In this document: positions 26,627 to 37,837 of the stretch, piece by piece
Layout of the letters: each line of letters opens with the position of its first letter
How positions within the stretch are numbered: position 1 is the first letter of the stretch
Assembly: GCA_018343915.1 (NCBI GenBank)
Contig: JABRWF010000003.1
Coordinates: 3,658,001 to 3,722,000, forward strand
Source: Agroathelia rolfsii
Lineage: Eukaryota > Basidiomycota > Agaricomycetes > Amylocorticiales > Amylocorticiaceae
Direction: 5' to 3'
Length of the DNA stretch: 64,000 nucleotides
Program-made: the position numbers and the translations under genes
The notes under the pieces: model-generated
What the model saw: the letters and a program-made list of their open reading frames with translations, nothing else
What the model was told of the DNA's origin: nothing
The model's database searches: none

Positions 26627-29141
26627 ATGGATATCGATAAACTATTCAAGGTGCGTTTATCCCAGAAGTGCCTCGTTTAACCTTATAAAATCATTATCTA
26701 CAGATGCCTAAGCTTCCCCCTGGGAGCAGCAAGCGCAAGATGCCAGACAACCCCACACCAGAAATGCTCATGAAAATGCGCGTTGATGCACCACCAGTGC
26801 TAACACCGCCTTCTCCGTCCTCACAAGAGCCACCCACGAAGCGCTCACGCGCAGCCACTGTCGAGGACGTCGTCGATGAAGACGGTGACGGAGACACCAG
26901 CATGGACACTAGCTTTGCGCCCGGCGGTGACGCAGACTACTTTGCCGAAGAAGACGACGAAGGCCGATTCTTCGGTGGCGGGCTCACATCTGAGCAAAAG
27001 GATATCTTGAACATCTTCGACCAAGCTGGCGGGGAAGGCGTGCAAGATGATGTACGCTGTGTTTATTCCATAGCCATGCTTCTAACCATTGTTTTGCTAA
27101 AGGCACGAATGCTTGTTTTTGTTGTTTTGAACAGCCTGACCGGCTGACAATCACCAGTGTGCGGAGGCTACTCTTGCGCTTCGAGAGGGCTGTATCAAAG
27201 AATCAGGATGACCGGTCAAAGTATCCTGATGACCCGACAAAGTATGTTAGCGTTTCTTGTCACTATAAACATCATGCCTCATGTATATTGCACCTTGACT
27301 CAGGTTCATCGACTCGGAAGCAGACCTTGACCGTGCAATAAAAACCCTCCTACCACTTGCCCAATCGCCTGTATTGGCCTATGCTGAGCTTGTCAAGTCT
27401 GGAACCGTTACCTTGCTTATCGGCCTGCTAAGCCACGAAAACGCAGACATTGTGATCGATGTCGTGGAAGTCATCCACGAGCTGACGGATGAAGATGTTG
27501 GGAATGAGGCAGAACTTGATGAAGATGACGAAGGAGAGCATACTCCGGAAGGTGCACTGAAGCTTTTGATAGAGGCGTTCGTAAGTGCATGCCACGATTT
27601 GAAAGAAACATCTGCTTACAACTCTCAACTAGCTCGAAAATTCGATTCTAGAACTGCTAGTGGACAATTTGTCCCGGTTAAACGAGTCCGAAGAGTCTGA
27701 TCGTCAAGGCGTCTTCCACATCCTCGGTTTGCTACCTGCGTTATTGCCCATGACTATGTAATAACGCGTTATAATAGGCATATTCGAAAACGTTATTGGA
27801 TTCAATCCAAAGCTTTCAAAAAATCTGGTAGCCAAGACAAAACTCATGAGTTGGCTACTGGACCGCGTCCAAGCAAAAGAACACGACGAGAACCGGGGCT
27901 ATGCGGCCGAGATACTTGCCATCCTCTTACAGGACGACAAGGATAACAAGTTGGAATTTGGCAAGAAGGATGGTGTAGAGATTCTTCTTAAAACACTTTC
28001 AGTACGTTTGAAACTATATTTTGGCTTGTCAAACTTGGTAATGACGCTCTGTCCCTTTTTGTAGCAATACCGCCGTCGGGACCCGCAAGACGGTGATGAA
28101 ACTGAATTCATGGAAAACCTGTTCGATACGCTCTGTTCTGCGTTAAGCGAACCTTCCACCAAGGACCTATTTCTCCAGAGCGAAGGGGTCGATCTTATGG
28201 TGCTCATGATGAAGTATGTCTTTTTCCATAGATGTAATTTAGAACTCACAGATTAACCTTAAAATCAGAGAGAAATTACAATCGCGATCACGGTCAATAA
28301 AAACGCTTGACTATGCCTCCTCTGGTGTAGCAGGGACAGCTGCTTGTGTAGCTTTTGTAGAAGCTCTTGGCCTCAAGTATCTCTTTTCTGCGCTAATGAA
28401 TAAGGTTTGTTCCTTGTTTTTCTGCATATGCCTAGTGATTTTCTGACAGACTTTCTTCTGCATCTTTAGAGCTCTAAAAAGTCCAAATCGACATCAGCTT
28501 CTGGGCCAATGACAGAAGATACAGCACATATCCTGAGCATCATCTCCTCACTGTTTTCAAATCTACCATCCGATTCACCCGCACGGATCCGATTGCTTGC
28601 TAAATTTGTGGATACCGAGTATGAAAAAGTGGACAAGTTACTCGAAATACGGGATCATGCCGACGGAAGGTTGAAAGCTACAGAAAAGGAGATTGCACGG
28701 GAAAAGAAGGTTGGCCTAATTGTTGGCGTCTTTGACATGATTTGTGTTCTCACATCTCAATGAGTAGGAGCTTGAGGCTGAGGGAGATGAGATTACACCG
28801 GATGAAGAAGATACCTGGTATCTACGCCGGTTGGATGGGGGTCTCTACACTCTTCAAACGGTGGACTATATCCTAGCATGGATAACTATGGAAGATGATG
28901 GGGTCGGTTTCTTCTTTAGTTTCTCTATTTAAATTATTCATCTAAACACCCGGTCTAGATTCGTACACACTTGACCAAAATGATCCGACGAAAAAGCAAA
29001 ACGCTCCAGGATATCGTCAAGACATTGCGTATATACCATGACAATATTGATGAAGAGGAATTACCGCCGGAAGAGACTGCACCATCCCAAAGGGAAATTC
29101 TGGAGGGGCTCATCACGTTTTTGGAAGGGTGCGAATCATGA
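26627..29141 (+). CDS. CTNNBL1: Beta-catenin-like protein 1 (armadillo-repeat splicing factor)
   Basis: CTNNBL1 is an armadillo-like nuclear protein of the Prp19/CDC5L spliceosomal complex. The N-terminus (MDIDKLFKMPKLPPGSSKRK) has a nuclear-localisation-like basic stretch, then an acidic region (YFAEEDDEGRFFGGGLTSEQ). The repeat domain contains FIDSEADLDRAIKTLLPLAQ, YAELVKSGTVTLLIGLLSHE and NADIVIDVVEVIHELTDED, all highly typical. Later segments include YAAEILAILLQDDKDNKLEF, FLQSEGVDLMVLM and LDGGLYTLQTVDYILAWITM. The protein ends ILEGLITFLEGCES. About ten short introns are inferred, giving roughly 620 residues. The first exon is only about 24 bp of coding sequence. The stop is 123 bp from the convergent UTP15 stop. 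Confidence 0.93.
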
Positions 29142-29264
29142 CAGTTTATATATATATAGTCGGCCAGTCCTGATTACATATATGCGTGTGAGGAAGTACA
29201 ACAACATGCATACATACGTACATATGTTACATTGTATGATCTGAGAGCAAGGGGTAGAGGTGTT

Positions 29265-31099
29265 TCATGTTGCTGCTAATGCCGCTGAGGCGAGCACCAT
29301 CTCCAGTGCACCTCTAGCTTTTACCAACTCGCGTTGGAACTGGAGTTCTTGAGCGACTTTTTTACGGAGTCGGATGAATAAGCTATCAATGACGGGTGAT
29401 TGTCTGACGACGGAGCTATACATGTCTGTGAATAAACAGGAGATGAGATAAGGCTGCGAAAAGAGCTTATGCAAAAAAGCGATACTTGCCAATGAGAACA
29501 CCAGCAACATCGCATGCCATCTCGCCGAACCGAGGGTCATCCACATGCTTAACAAGTAAGCGCAAGATGGGCTCCAGAAGAACATCATCACGTCCGGCCA
29601 GGGCTGTGCGGAGACCGTCACGATGAATAAGTTCCTGGATGAGAGAGAATATCACTGTTGGCGGCGCTTTCTGTGTATATTATTTTCATTGGTTGAGCTC
29701 AATGTGTTTATTGATAAAGTGGAGCACCAAGAACAAACCTTGCTCAACACTGAATCCAGGGCAGCCGAATATTTGAAACCTTTCAATAGTCGGTCATATT
29801 CCTTCAATTTTTTCTTGCGCTTTGTATCAACCTTGATCTCGCCCTCATCGCCTACAGGTTTTGATTTTATTTCCTTGTTACTGACCCGCCCCTTTCCTAT
29901 TGAAGGCAGTACACCACCAAGGAAGCTCTCAAATGCTCCTGATTTCAGGGACGCAGCAGAAAAAGGCCCATTTGTTGCCGCGGATTCGGACGCCTTTGGA
30001 TTGCGTCTTCGAACAGAAAGTGTCCCGTCTGTCATACCCGCTGCGATGTGGGTATCATCAGGCTATTGGAGAAAAAAAAAGAACTTAGCTGGCATGAGGT
30101 ATTGTGACAAAAAGATTACTCACAGATACGGCGAGACATAGCAGTGGCGAAGGATAACGCATTGTATGTACGACTTTGTATGTGTTGACATCGTACACTT
30201 TAACCATGTGATCCAGGCCGCCTGTCAGGAGTCGGCTTGACGAGGCGTTGAATGTTAGAGATGTGATGGTCTTTTGGTGGTTTGACAGTGCACGAGTGCA
30301 TCGCCCTCCGGCAACAACGTCCCAAACACGTAGAATAGGTCCGGCAGATGATAGTGCAAGTGTGCCGGACGGGAACATCAATACCTGTTCCACGGGCATA
30401 GTAGTTGAGCCTGTACCCATCGTGATCTCGCACTCCCCCGTTCGAGCATCGAATAGGCGCACAGTAGAGTCATACGAGCCAGTCAAGATAAGGTTTGGGT
30501 TTTTTGGTGAGATTTGACCTGTCCTAACATAATCTGTGTGTCCGTAAAAAGTGGTAATAGCAGTTTGCGAAGGGATGTCCCAAAGTTTCGCAGTTGTGTC
30601 ATCAGAGCAAGAGAGAATCTGCGTCGTATCTAGAGGGGAGAATTTGGTAACATGGACAGGTTGCTTGTGAGAATCAAGTGTTCTGAGGATAGCTCGGGAG
30701 TTGAGATCAAAGACCTATACATTAAAAACGACTAGTTAGAATGAGTCCAAGAGAATGAAACATCGAAGCAAGGTGGACACCGACTTGAATAAGTCCGCTA
30801 TCATCACCTGCAACGACAAGTTTTCCATCGCTTCTTATATTCCCACTTCTAGCAACATCCTTAAACCTTGATATGGTCTTTGTAACTTTTTGTGTGCGAG
30901 GTGCGTAGATTTGCACACGAGTCGCAGCAGTAACTGCATATCGGTGTGGTTTTACCGGAGAGAAATGGACGTGCGTCACGGGTGCATACTCCTTGACGAA
31001 CACGGGATTTCTAAACTGTTTCCAGTAGCGAGATTCGCTGGTGTTTTTGGATGTCGATGGCCGAGGGTGTCGAGCGACGACTACTGGCTGGTAGTCCAT
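29265..31099 (-). CDS. UTP15: U3 snoRNP WD40 protein Utp15
   Basis: Utp15 is part of the t-UTP/UtpA subcomplex of the small-subunit processome and acts in the nucleolus on pre-18S rRNA. The N-terminus (MDYQPVVVARHPRPST, then SRYWKQFRNPVFVKEYAPVT) leads into WD40 repeats, visible in VTHVHFSPVKPHRYAVTA, LTGSYDSTVRLFDARTGE, LALSSAGPILRVWDV and LLTGGLDHMVKVYDV. The C-terminal UTP15 domain includes KLKEYDRLLKGFKYSAALDS, LIQELIHRDGLRTALAGRDD and LVKHVDDPRFGEMACDVAGV. The start at 31097-31099 gives the conserved beginning; an in-frame ATG 75 bp further upstream adds residues with no homology. Length is about 540 residues. No repeat seems to be lost. Confidence 0.93.
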
Positions 31100-31401
31100 C
31101 TCGCAGAAAAATATGCTTCCGGCGAGTGTGTCAATCCATAGCCATTCCAATCGACGGGTGACACATGCCGTCACGTCTGATATTAGCCACCACCAACAGG
31201 CTGAAATTGGATGGATGTATGCTCTTTGGACTTTGAATATACATTTTTGTGATGCTTTACAGGATTCAGATTTATTTAGGCTAACTAATTACTGTAGCAG
31301 GTCCTACATGTACATAGGGTTCGTGTTGCTCTGTTCATGTCTTTCATATCGAGTGAAATCGTAATTTCATTGAAAACCATACTAGGTCTCCGTCAATGTG
31401 A

Positions 31402-32110
31402 TCAATCGTAAGAGCGGCCAAAGGCAACTTTGCGTCGCGCTGGAGCTTCATTCTGGTCTGCAGTCGTCACCGAAACGTTTTTGAATTCGAGAATAGGCGA
31501 TGCCGATGCCTGTAACCACATAATATCAGTATCTCGAGATGCTGGATTTTTTAGGGGTTGCAAAAAACATACACCGAGCAGGTAAAAGTGAGCTACATTA
31601 ATTTGACTTCGCCCAGTTCCGTCTTTATTAGGGATAGTTACAGTCTGTAGGAAGATTATCAGTAAGCCACATCTGGACAACAAAGGAGCGTCGGACACAC
31701 AAAGTTTTCGTAAGGCGGCTATATTGATTGATGAGTGATATTCAATATTATATGAAAAAAATCTAATACCATACATTGTAGGGTTCGTGGTACTGCGGCG
31801 AATATGGGCCCATATATAGCGTCGAACCAAGTGTTTCGTCAGCCGGAATCGAGCAGTTCACTTCGAAACAGGCCTGATAGGAGATGACCACTGAAACTTG
31901 TTGCGAACCAGTCAGGCTATTCTGTTATGCAAAAAGGTGAGTTCATAGGTGGCTTTTGCGATTCATGAGACGTTTTACAGCGTAACCCAGCTGCACGGTG
32001 ACATTCTGGCCGGGCACAACGACTTGTCCATCAGAAGGAGACAAGATTGACACGCTCTGAGCAAGGACGGAGCCGCAGAGCAAGAAGGGCGCGAGTATCG
32101 ATTTGAACAT
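31402..32110 (-). CDS. Small secreted protein of unknown function (basidiomycete type)
   Basis: A signal peptide (MFKSILAPFLLCGSVLAQ) precedes SVSILSPSDGQVVVPGQNVT, a beta-rich start recalling an immunoglobulin-like or carbohydrate-binding fold. Later exons give TGSQQVSVVISYQACFEVNC, then STLYMGPYSPQYHEPYN, then VTIPNKDGTGRSQINVAHF, and finally ILEFKNVSVTTADQNE before the stop at 31402-31404. Four exons give about 165-175 residues. There is no GPI signal and no catalytic motif. I recall secreted proteins of this shape being frequent in Agaricomycetes, but I know no function. An alternative is a cell-wall or effector-like protein; the sequence does not decide. Intron borders are by eye. Confidence 0.7.
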
Positions 32111-32891
32111 GATTATGCTGCTGTGCTTATAGAACCTGTTATTCAACTTTTTTGGTGCTAGCGAATGGATTGTCGACAAGCCTACTTATACTTGGACTTG
32201 GCCCCTTCAAACGATATCGATTTCACGTCATCCATACTGACACGGCATAGATTGTCCGACTTTGTGGGGACTCCAATATCGTCATTGTGCACATGCAAAT
32301 CGTCAGTGGACATGCTGCCATCGCACGGCCTTCCTAAGTGGAGCAAGTGGATTGCCACCACGCCCATTTGCAACGGCCTGTCAATGGCATATTCCGAGAC
32401 CCACCATAACACAGGATCTGAATACGGCTAGTTCAACGGATGAACATTTCACTAGAAATCTTTCATCAAATTCAAGGATTCCAGTTTACACCTATAGTAT
32501 GCCTGACAGTCAAAAAGTGGCAAACAGGTGGCTACATCAACTTGAATCGCCGGTTGTGGAGTAACATGTTACTAGCGGTATAGGACGCATCACACATAGA
32601 AATGATGGAATGGCTTTGTTCGTGATAAAAAAAAACCTAAACTGTGCATCGCACCCCTAATAGTATTCCTGGTCGGAGCACTGCTATGATGCCGAGTGAT
32701 GTCTGTACAAACTCTCTCCTCATTTATAGATCAAGGGAAACATCGTCATTGTTTATTATTGTTATTATAATATCATCAAGAATGTGTAAGAAAGTCGTTC
32801 TTTGAAGCATCAGCATTATTGGCATACTGACCGTACTGATAATCACTGCTGGTAGTATGGATTAAACGCATCGCCAAGGTGTCTCGGACGA
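32111..32891. other. 780 bp gap: promoter of secreted gene and 3' end of RBM42
   Basis: Both flanking genes run on the minus strand. The interval holds the TATA-like element of the secreted-protein gene and an A/T-rich zone (about 32740-32780) likely belonging to the RBM42 3' end. Short open frames on both strands have no recognisable domain. Confidence 0.5.
32184..32191 (-). promoter_or_regulatory. Candidate TATA box of the secreted-protein gene
   Basis: GTATAAGT on the coding strand lies about 75 bp upstream of the start codon at 32110, a plausible position for a TATA element. Confidence 0.35.
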
Positions 32892-33710
32892 CTAGTAAGG
32901 CTTGTGCCTGTTCTTCTTCAGCTCCTGTTCCAATTGCTTAGCCTTACGGTGTCCTATTTCCACGGGTCTAATCGAATTGCCATCTGCCTTCTTCAGTTTG
33001 ACGGGCCTGTTGCCAACATATTTGCCTGCACTAAATGTTCAGAAATTGAATGCATCGTTTCAGATAGTATATACTTGCCGTCCATCTCCTTCCATGCCTT
33101 CAAGAAATCTTCGGGGTCAGAGAAAGCCACAAATCCATATTTTGCCTGCGAAAAGTATATTAGATATTGACATTATGGCAGCCCATGTTCCGCACCTTCT
33201 GACTAAGACGATCCCGAATAACTCGGGCCTTCTGGAAGGACGGATACTTGTTGAAAGCATTTGCAAGAACATCATCAGAAACATCATTGCTCAGATCACC
33301 AACAAAAAGACGGAACCAAGCTATAACACATCATGTATGAGAGTGAGTCAAGGCAGGATGGGATAACCAATCAAGAGTGGCGCACAAGGATTCCACTCCA
33401 GGAGGGTCTGATCCTCCCACACTTTCCCACCACCCTTTCGAAGGACTGTCGTGCGCTTTCCGCCCTTGGCAAGCTTTCCTCCAGCGCCTCCCCGTTTGTC
33501 AATCATCGCGCCCGGTACATAGACACTCTGCTGTGCGAGAATGCCGACATCGTATTCGTAAGCGTTAGCCGGGACGGGGGCGGAGTGTCCTGAAGAGGAT
33601 CCTGGGATGGGATAAGAAGGGCCTGCATATGGCTGATGATAAGGATTCACATCTGACTGCTGGTACTGGTTATACTGGTTGTAAGTGTTGGAGTAACCAT
33701 TAGGATCCAT
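32892..33710 (-). CDS. RBM42: RNA-binding protein RBM42 homologue (single RRM)
   Basis: RBM42 is a single-RRM protein linked to hnRNP K and pre-mRNA handling in animals. The N-terminus is low complexity (Tyr/Gln/Asn/Pro-rich, MDPNGYSNTYNQYNQYQQSD). Then comes the family-specific lead-in KVWEDQTLLEWNP and the RRM: RLFVGDLSNDVSDDVLANAF carries RNP2 and YGFVAFSDPEDFLKAWKEMD carries RNP1. It continues KYVGNRPVKLKKADGNSIRP. The protein ends QLEQELKKNRHKPY, a short basic tail typical of the family. Four exons give about 210 residues. The start at 33708-33710 is the first ATG of the reading frame with protein-like composition. It is divergent from RPL5. Confidence 0.9.
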
Positions 33711-33994
33711 CGTGGTCAAAGGCAAGGAGGATGTGACCGTGACAATCACGTAGTCACACCTCATTTGCAAGAATTCGAGCCGTCGACGCCGTGGTCGTCG
33801 CCAACAGTCCTCCCTCAAGCCCGTAGTATGTATTTATGTATAAAATGCTTGCCATCGACCGTGCAGATGATCCTGCTGCTATTCTGGATGCTTCATTTGA
33901 CTCTGGAAACTCTGGAATGGGGTGGATGACAATCTGCGCGGTTGGATGCGTCTCCTAGGCGTTTAGCACTAATTTCATGTTCTTGACGCTCTAG
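33711..33994. promoter_or_regulatory. Divergent promoter RBM42 / RPL5 with probable RPL5 leader intron
   Basis: The start codons are 284 bp apart. The RPL5 ATG follows directly on CTCTAG, with a CACTAAT branch-point-like motif about 25 bp upstream and a GTATGT donor candidate near 33828. This suggests an intron in the 5' untranslated leader of RPL5 ending exactly at the start codon. Confidence 0.5.
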
Positions 33995-35125
33995 ATGCCG
34001 TTTATCAAGAAACAAAAGACCGACGCCTACTTCTCTCGTTATCAGGTCAAATACCGCCGTCGCAGGGAGGGCAAGACCGATTGTGAGATCTATTCCTTCC
34101 GTACCATTAAGAGTGGGTCTAATCATTCCATGCAGACTATGCTCGCAAGCGCTTGATTACGCAGGCGAAGAACAAATAGTTAGTCGATGCTCTGATTTGT
34201 ATTCGTAAAATCCATCTGAGTGGATCACAGCAACGCCCCCAAATACCGTCTCGTCGTCCGATTCACAAACAAGGAGGTCATTTGCCAAATTATCTACGCT
34301 CGCATCCAGGGTGACTTTGTTCTTGCTGCTGCTCGCTCAAAAGAGCTCCCAAGATATGGCATCAACCATGGTTTGACGAACTGGACTGCCGGTATGTAAA
34401 TTAAATTTTGATAGAGCTCGATTTTGTTTTAATTATCGTGCTATTGGATTTAGCTTATGCTACCGGCCTGCTTGTTGCACGACGTGCACTGACCAAAATC
34501 GGCCTCGCCGACAAGTACGAGGGTGTTACCGAGCCTGACGGCACACTCGTTCTGACTGAGGCCATTGACGAGGAAGACGCTCCCCGGCCATTTAAGGCAT
34601 ACCTTGACGTCGGTCTCAAGCGCACGTCAACTGGTGCACGTGTCTTCGGTGCTATGAAGGGTGCTAGCGATGGCGGTCTCTTCATTCCTCACTCTGAGAA
34701 GCGTTTCCCTGGTTACGACCCAGAGAGCAAGGAGCTGGACGCCGAAGTTCTGAAGAAGTACATCTTCGGTGGACATGTTGCAGAATACATGGAGAGCTTG
34801 GAGGAGGAAGATGATGAGCGGTATGGTTCATTCATTTAATCTTGGTCTACCGGAAGCTTATTCGCTCTTTAGATTCAAGAAGCAATTCGCTACTTACCTC
34901 GCCGACGGTGTTGGCTCGGAGGATATTGAGGAGATCTATACCAACGCCTACGCCGCTATCCGTGAGGATCCCACTTTCAAGCCCTCGGACAAATCACAGG
35001 ACTGGAAGGGGGAGAGCCTAAAATACAGGACGCCCAAGTTGACCCTGGAGCAGCGCAAGGCCAACATCCAGAAGAAGATTGATACTTTCGGCCTTGGCGA
35101 GGGCGCAGCAGAAGAGGACGAGTAA
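33995..35125 (+). CDS. RPL5: 60S ribosomal protein L5 (uL18)
   Basis: RPL5 binds 5S rRNA and, with RPL11, joins the large subunit as the 5S RNP. The N-terminus ([20 protein letters not shown], then [16 protein letters not shown]) is diagnostic. Conserved blocks follow: [73 protein letters not shown] and [20 protein letters not shown]. The C-terminus is basic and then acidic ([11 protein letters not shown]). Five coding exons give about 297 residues, the usual length. The ATG lies directly after a splice acceptor, so transcription must begin upstream of an untranslated exon. It is convergent with MED17, with 163 bp between stop codons. Confidence 0.96.
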
Positions 35126-35288
35126 ATGCACTTTCTTTCCTACTCTTTCTTCTTTTCCCATTTTTCATGCACTCGCTTTGTACACTGCACTATTTTCCAT
35201 GTCGGGTATTATCACTATTAAGCCATGATTCATGCGCTATACCTATTTGCTCGAACAAGATATTACAAAAATACCGATACCGGCTTCA

Positions 35289-37642
35289 TCAGTATGGGCT
35301 CGTCAGAGCACTAGCGACAAAGTCCCTAGACCATTGTATGATCGATATCCCGCTGTCTGGTTGATATGTTTCGTGCACAGAGTTGACTTTAAGCAGGCGT
35401 GATGCCGAACATTGAATGGACATCTCGTCTCCAAACGATACGCGGAAGTTGCTTGAAGTATGATACTTGTTAGTATTGACAAGCAAAACAAGACAAAATA
35501 GTGCATACATGATGCATCCCTCCCATCGACCAATGCTTCTTCCACTAAGTGGATCGACAAACCACGTACTGCTCACATTTTCAGATGTCTCGCGCCCGAC
35601 ATCGCAGATCAAGTTGAGCAAGAAGCTCTCCATTTCGTCAACGAGAAGTTGGCGAAGTTGTGGTATGGAGCTAATTGTCAGTGTCGACTGTATGAGATGA
35701 GCTGTTAAAGTCGACGGGTAGACAAATGTAAGGCGAAGAGTATATCTATCATAGAATATCAATTTCCTCGTAGACATGCAAAATATTCCTTTAAAAATGC
35801 GTACTTTCTATCAATCTTCAATACGGCTTCACCACCCCAGTGTTTTGGAGAATTCTCTGCAAATAGTTGGAACAATTCTTTACCAGTCTCACCGACGGGC
35901 GTGAACTTGAGTGAGGCATTGACACCAGCGACGGTGAGCACCTTGACAGCCGTATCCAGTTCGCCGATCGTTTGGTCACAGAACACTTGGTATTGTAGGA
36001 CGTCTATAACAGGCTGGAGTACCGCTGGACTCATTTGCTTTTGAGCTTGCTGCATCGAGAGTGGTATGGGAAGGACATCGCGAACCACTCCAGCATTACC
36101 GAGACGTTCTAGTTTGTGATGTAGATGTAGGCGGAGAAGGAGAAGATGTAGAGCGTGGTAGATGAAATCGCAACGTGGTGTGTCTGGCCCTGGCTCAAAG
36201 TTGTCAGATTCATCTATCGGGACCTGATTTCCAAAGTTAAAATGGTTTTCGAAGGGATCAATGAGGTAAAAAAAAAAAAAAAAAAAAAAAAAATCGGACA
36301 TTCTCTATGCGTAATTCGATTCCTCGTGCCGCTTCTATAGCTATTGTCCGTTCGTACACACGGGCCGACGCGGTGGGAAGGTTGGCACTCTGTTTAATTA
36401 GTACGCTGAAAATCTCGCGATCGACCATTTCCTGCTGGGCATCGAGCAGAGAGCCTTGTAAAGAGCTGCTTTGAATAGAGGTAGGCGTATTGTAAGATGT
36501 TTTAATTTGTCCGTCGGGTGACCTAATAAGCAAGGAGACCCGCAGTCGGGTGTCTTGCTTGAAAGGAAAGACGAGGTCTTCCTCTGATTTGGTGCTCGAA
36601 TCAGACATGTATGCGACAGATGCACGTTTAAACTGTGGAGGAGCTTCGTGGTGTTATCACATTCGTCCAGATTAAATAAGACAAGTCACGTACATTCTTC
36701 CAGACCAAACGAGATCATAAAGTCTCTCGACGTCTTGTCAGCACCTCTGCCGATGGCGGACCCCGGAGGCAGGGGTGCCGGATACATGCCCCAGTTTGCC
36801 TTACGTATCTTGAGTGCATCTAACCAGTACTTTTCATTTCGATTTCTGCCTCGCTCAATCTCACTAGCAGCCGATTTGAAGATGTCTACTGCGTGGCGAA
36901 GGGCTTCATCTTTGCGACCAACATTGAGCTGCGCTTCGAAGAGCTGAACTGCAGGTAGTGTTGGTGGACGAGTGGCAGAAGCTGCAGTTAAAAGTGTCTT
37001 TTGAGGTTGGGTAGTTGCCACGGTTGCAGACGCGGTTTGGTCGAGAGCTGCTGTCAGAGCAGATGGAGCAGCGGCGGGGAGTATGAGCGCCAAAAGTTGC
37101 TTCATCTGATCCATTTCTCCAAGGGCTGTCCTGCGTAGGGAGGAAGCCTGTAATTCAATTATTTCTGCACAATTTCCCGAAGTTATTACCGTACTGGAGT
37201 TGTGTGTAGATCTCACTACGCATCTTGTATAGTTGCTGTGGCGTCATACTATGAGCTGTGGATGACTCTGGTGCGTCTACTGGCCGCTCGCTGTTGTCTT
37301 CTTCATCCGATACAGATGTAGAAGAGGACGAATCGGGATCATGTAGGGCATCTATCCCAACACCTTTACCACGGATTTTGTCCAGGAAGTCAAGCCCACG
37401 TTCTGCGAAGATTCTACGAACATTGGTAGATAGGGCCTTGTTCCTGTCTTCTTCTCTGGAATTCAGGGTTAAGAACAATCCGGATTGAACTAAGCAACAG
37501 CCAATACAGACTCTTCAAGTGTGACCTGGCCTGAGTCTTGGATTTCAAGGATTGTGGGGATGTGATCGGCGTTGTCGTCTTTGTACGGCTTTTCCAGTGA
37601 GAGCTTCAGGTCCTTCAAGGATATATCATCTTCTAGGTCCAT
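35289..37642 (-). CDS. MED17: Mediator complex subunit 17 (Srb4)
   Basis: MED17 is the central scaffold of the Mediator head module, which connects activators to RNA polymerase II. The N-terminus (LKLSLEKPYKDDNADHIPTI then LEIQDSGQVTLEESV) is the hallmark of fungal Med17. It continues with RRIFAERGLDFLDKIR and MRSEIYTQLQ. Middle parts include QLFEAQLNVGRKDEALRHAV and YWLDALKIRKANWGMYPAPL. The later part has RCDFIYHALHLLLLRLHLHH and SAVTF-type beta segments, ending IIQWSRDFVASALTSPY. Joining the last exons restores CIINFRVSFGDEMS. One intron (about 36230-36310) contains a 26-nt homopolymer. Length is about 640 residues. The start at 37640-37642 is the first ATG with a Med17-like sequence. Confidence 0.88.
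36268..36293 (+). repeat. A26 homopolymer in a MED17 intron
   Basis: Twenty-six A residues on the plus strand are T residues on the MED17 coding strand. They lie between a weak donor (AAT/GTCCGA) and the acceptor AATCAG, so the tract is intronic and removed from the mRNA. Confidence 0.85.
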
Positions 37643-37837
37643 GGTTTGTGGTTGATGTTCTGGATTATGATGATGGGGTGTAGTAATACTGTAATATGCA
37701 ATGCTACACAGCTGCAGTAAGCCCAAGGCCGGCCCGAGACAAGTTACAACCTGACGAGGTTGGAAGATCCGAGTCAACAAGGGCAGAGGCACAGCCACGG
37801 GCTTGTTAGAGTCATCTAATCTTACCGGCCGAACGCC
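37643..37837. promoter_or_regulatory. Divergent promoter, MED17 / Zn2Cys6 factor
   Basis: The start codons are 195 bp apart on opposite strands, so both promoters must lie here or overlap the leaders. No clear TATA element was seen. Confidence 0.5.

Noticed and set aside
33834..33994. Possible box C/D snoRNA in the presumed RPL5 leader intron.
   Set aside because: Sequences near GATGAT exist but no CTGA D box and no terminal stem were found.
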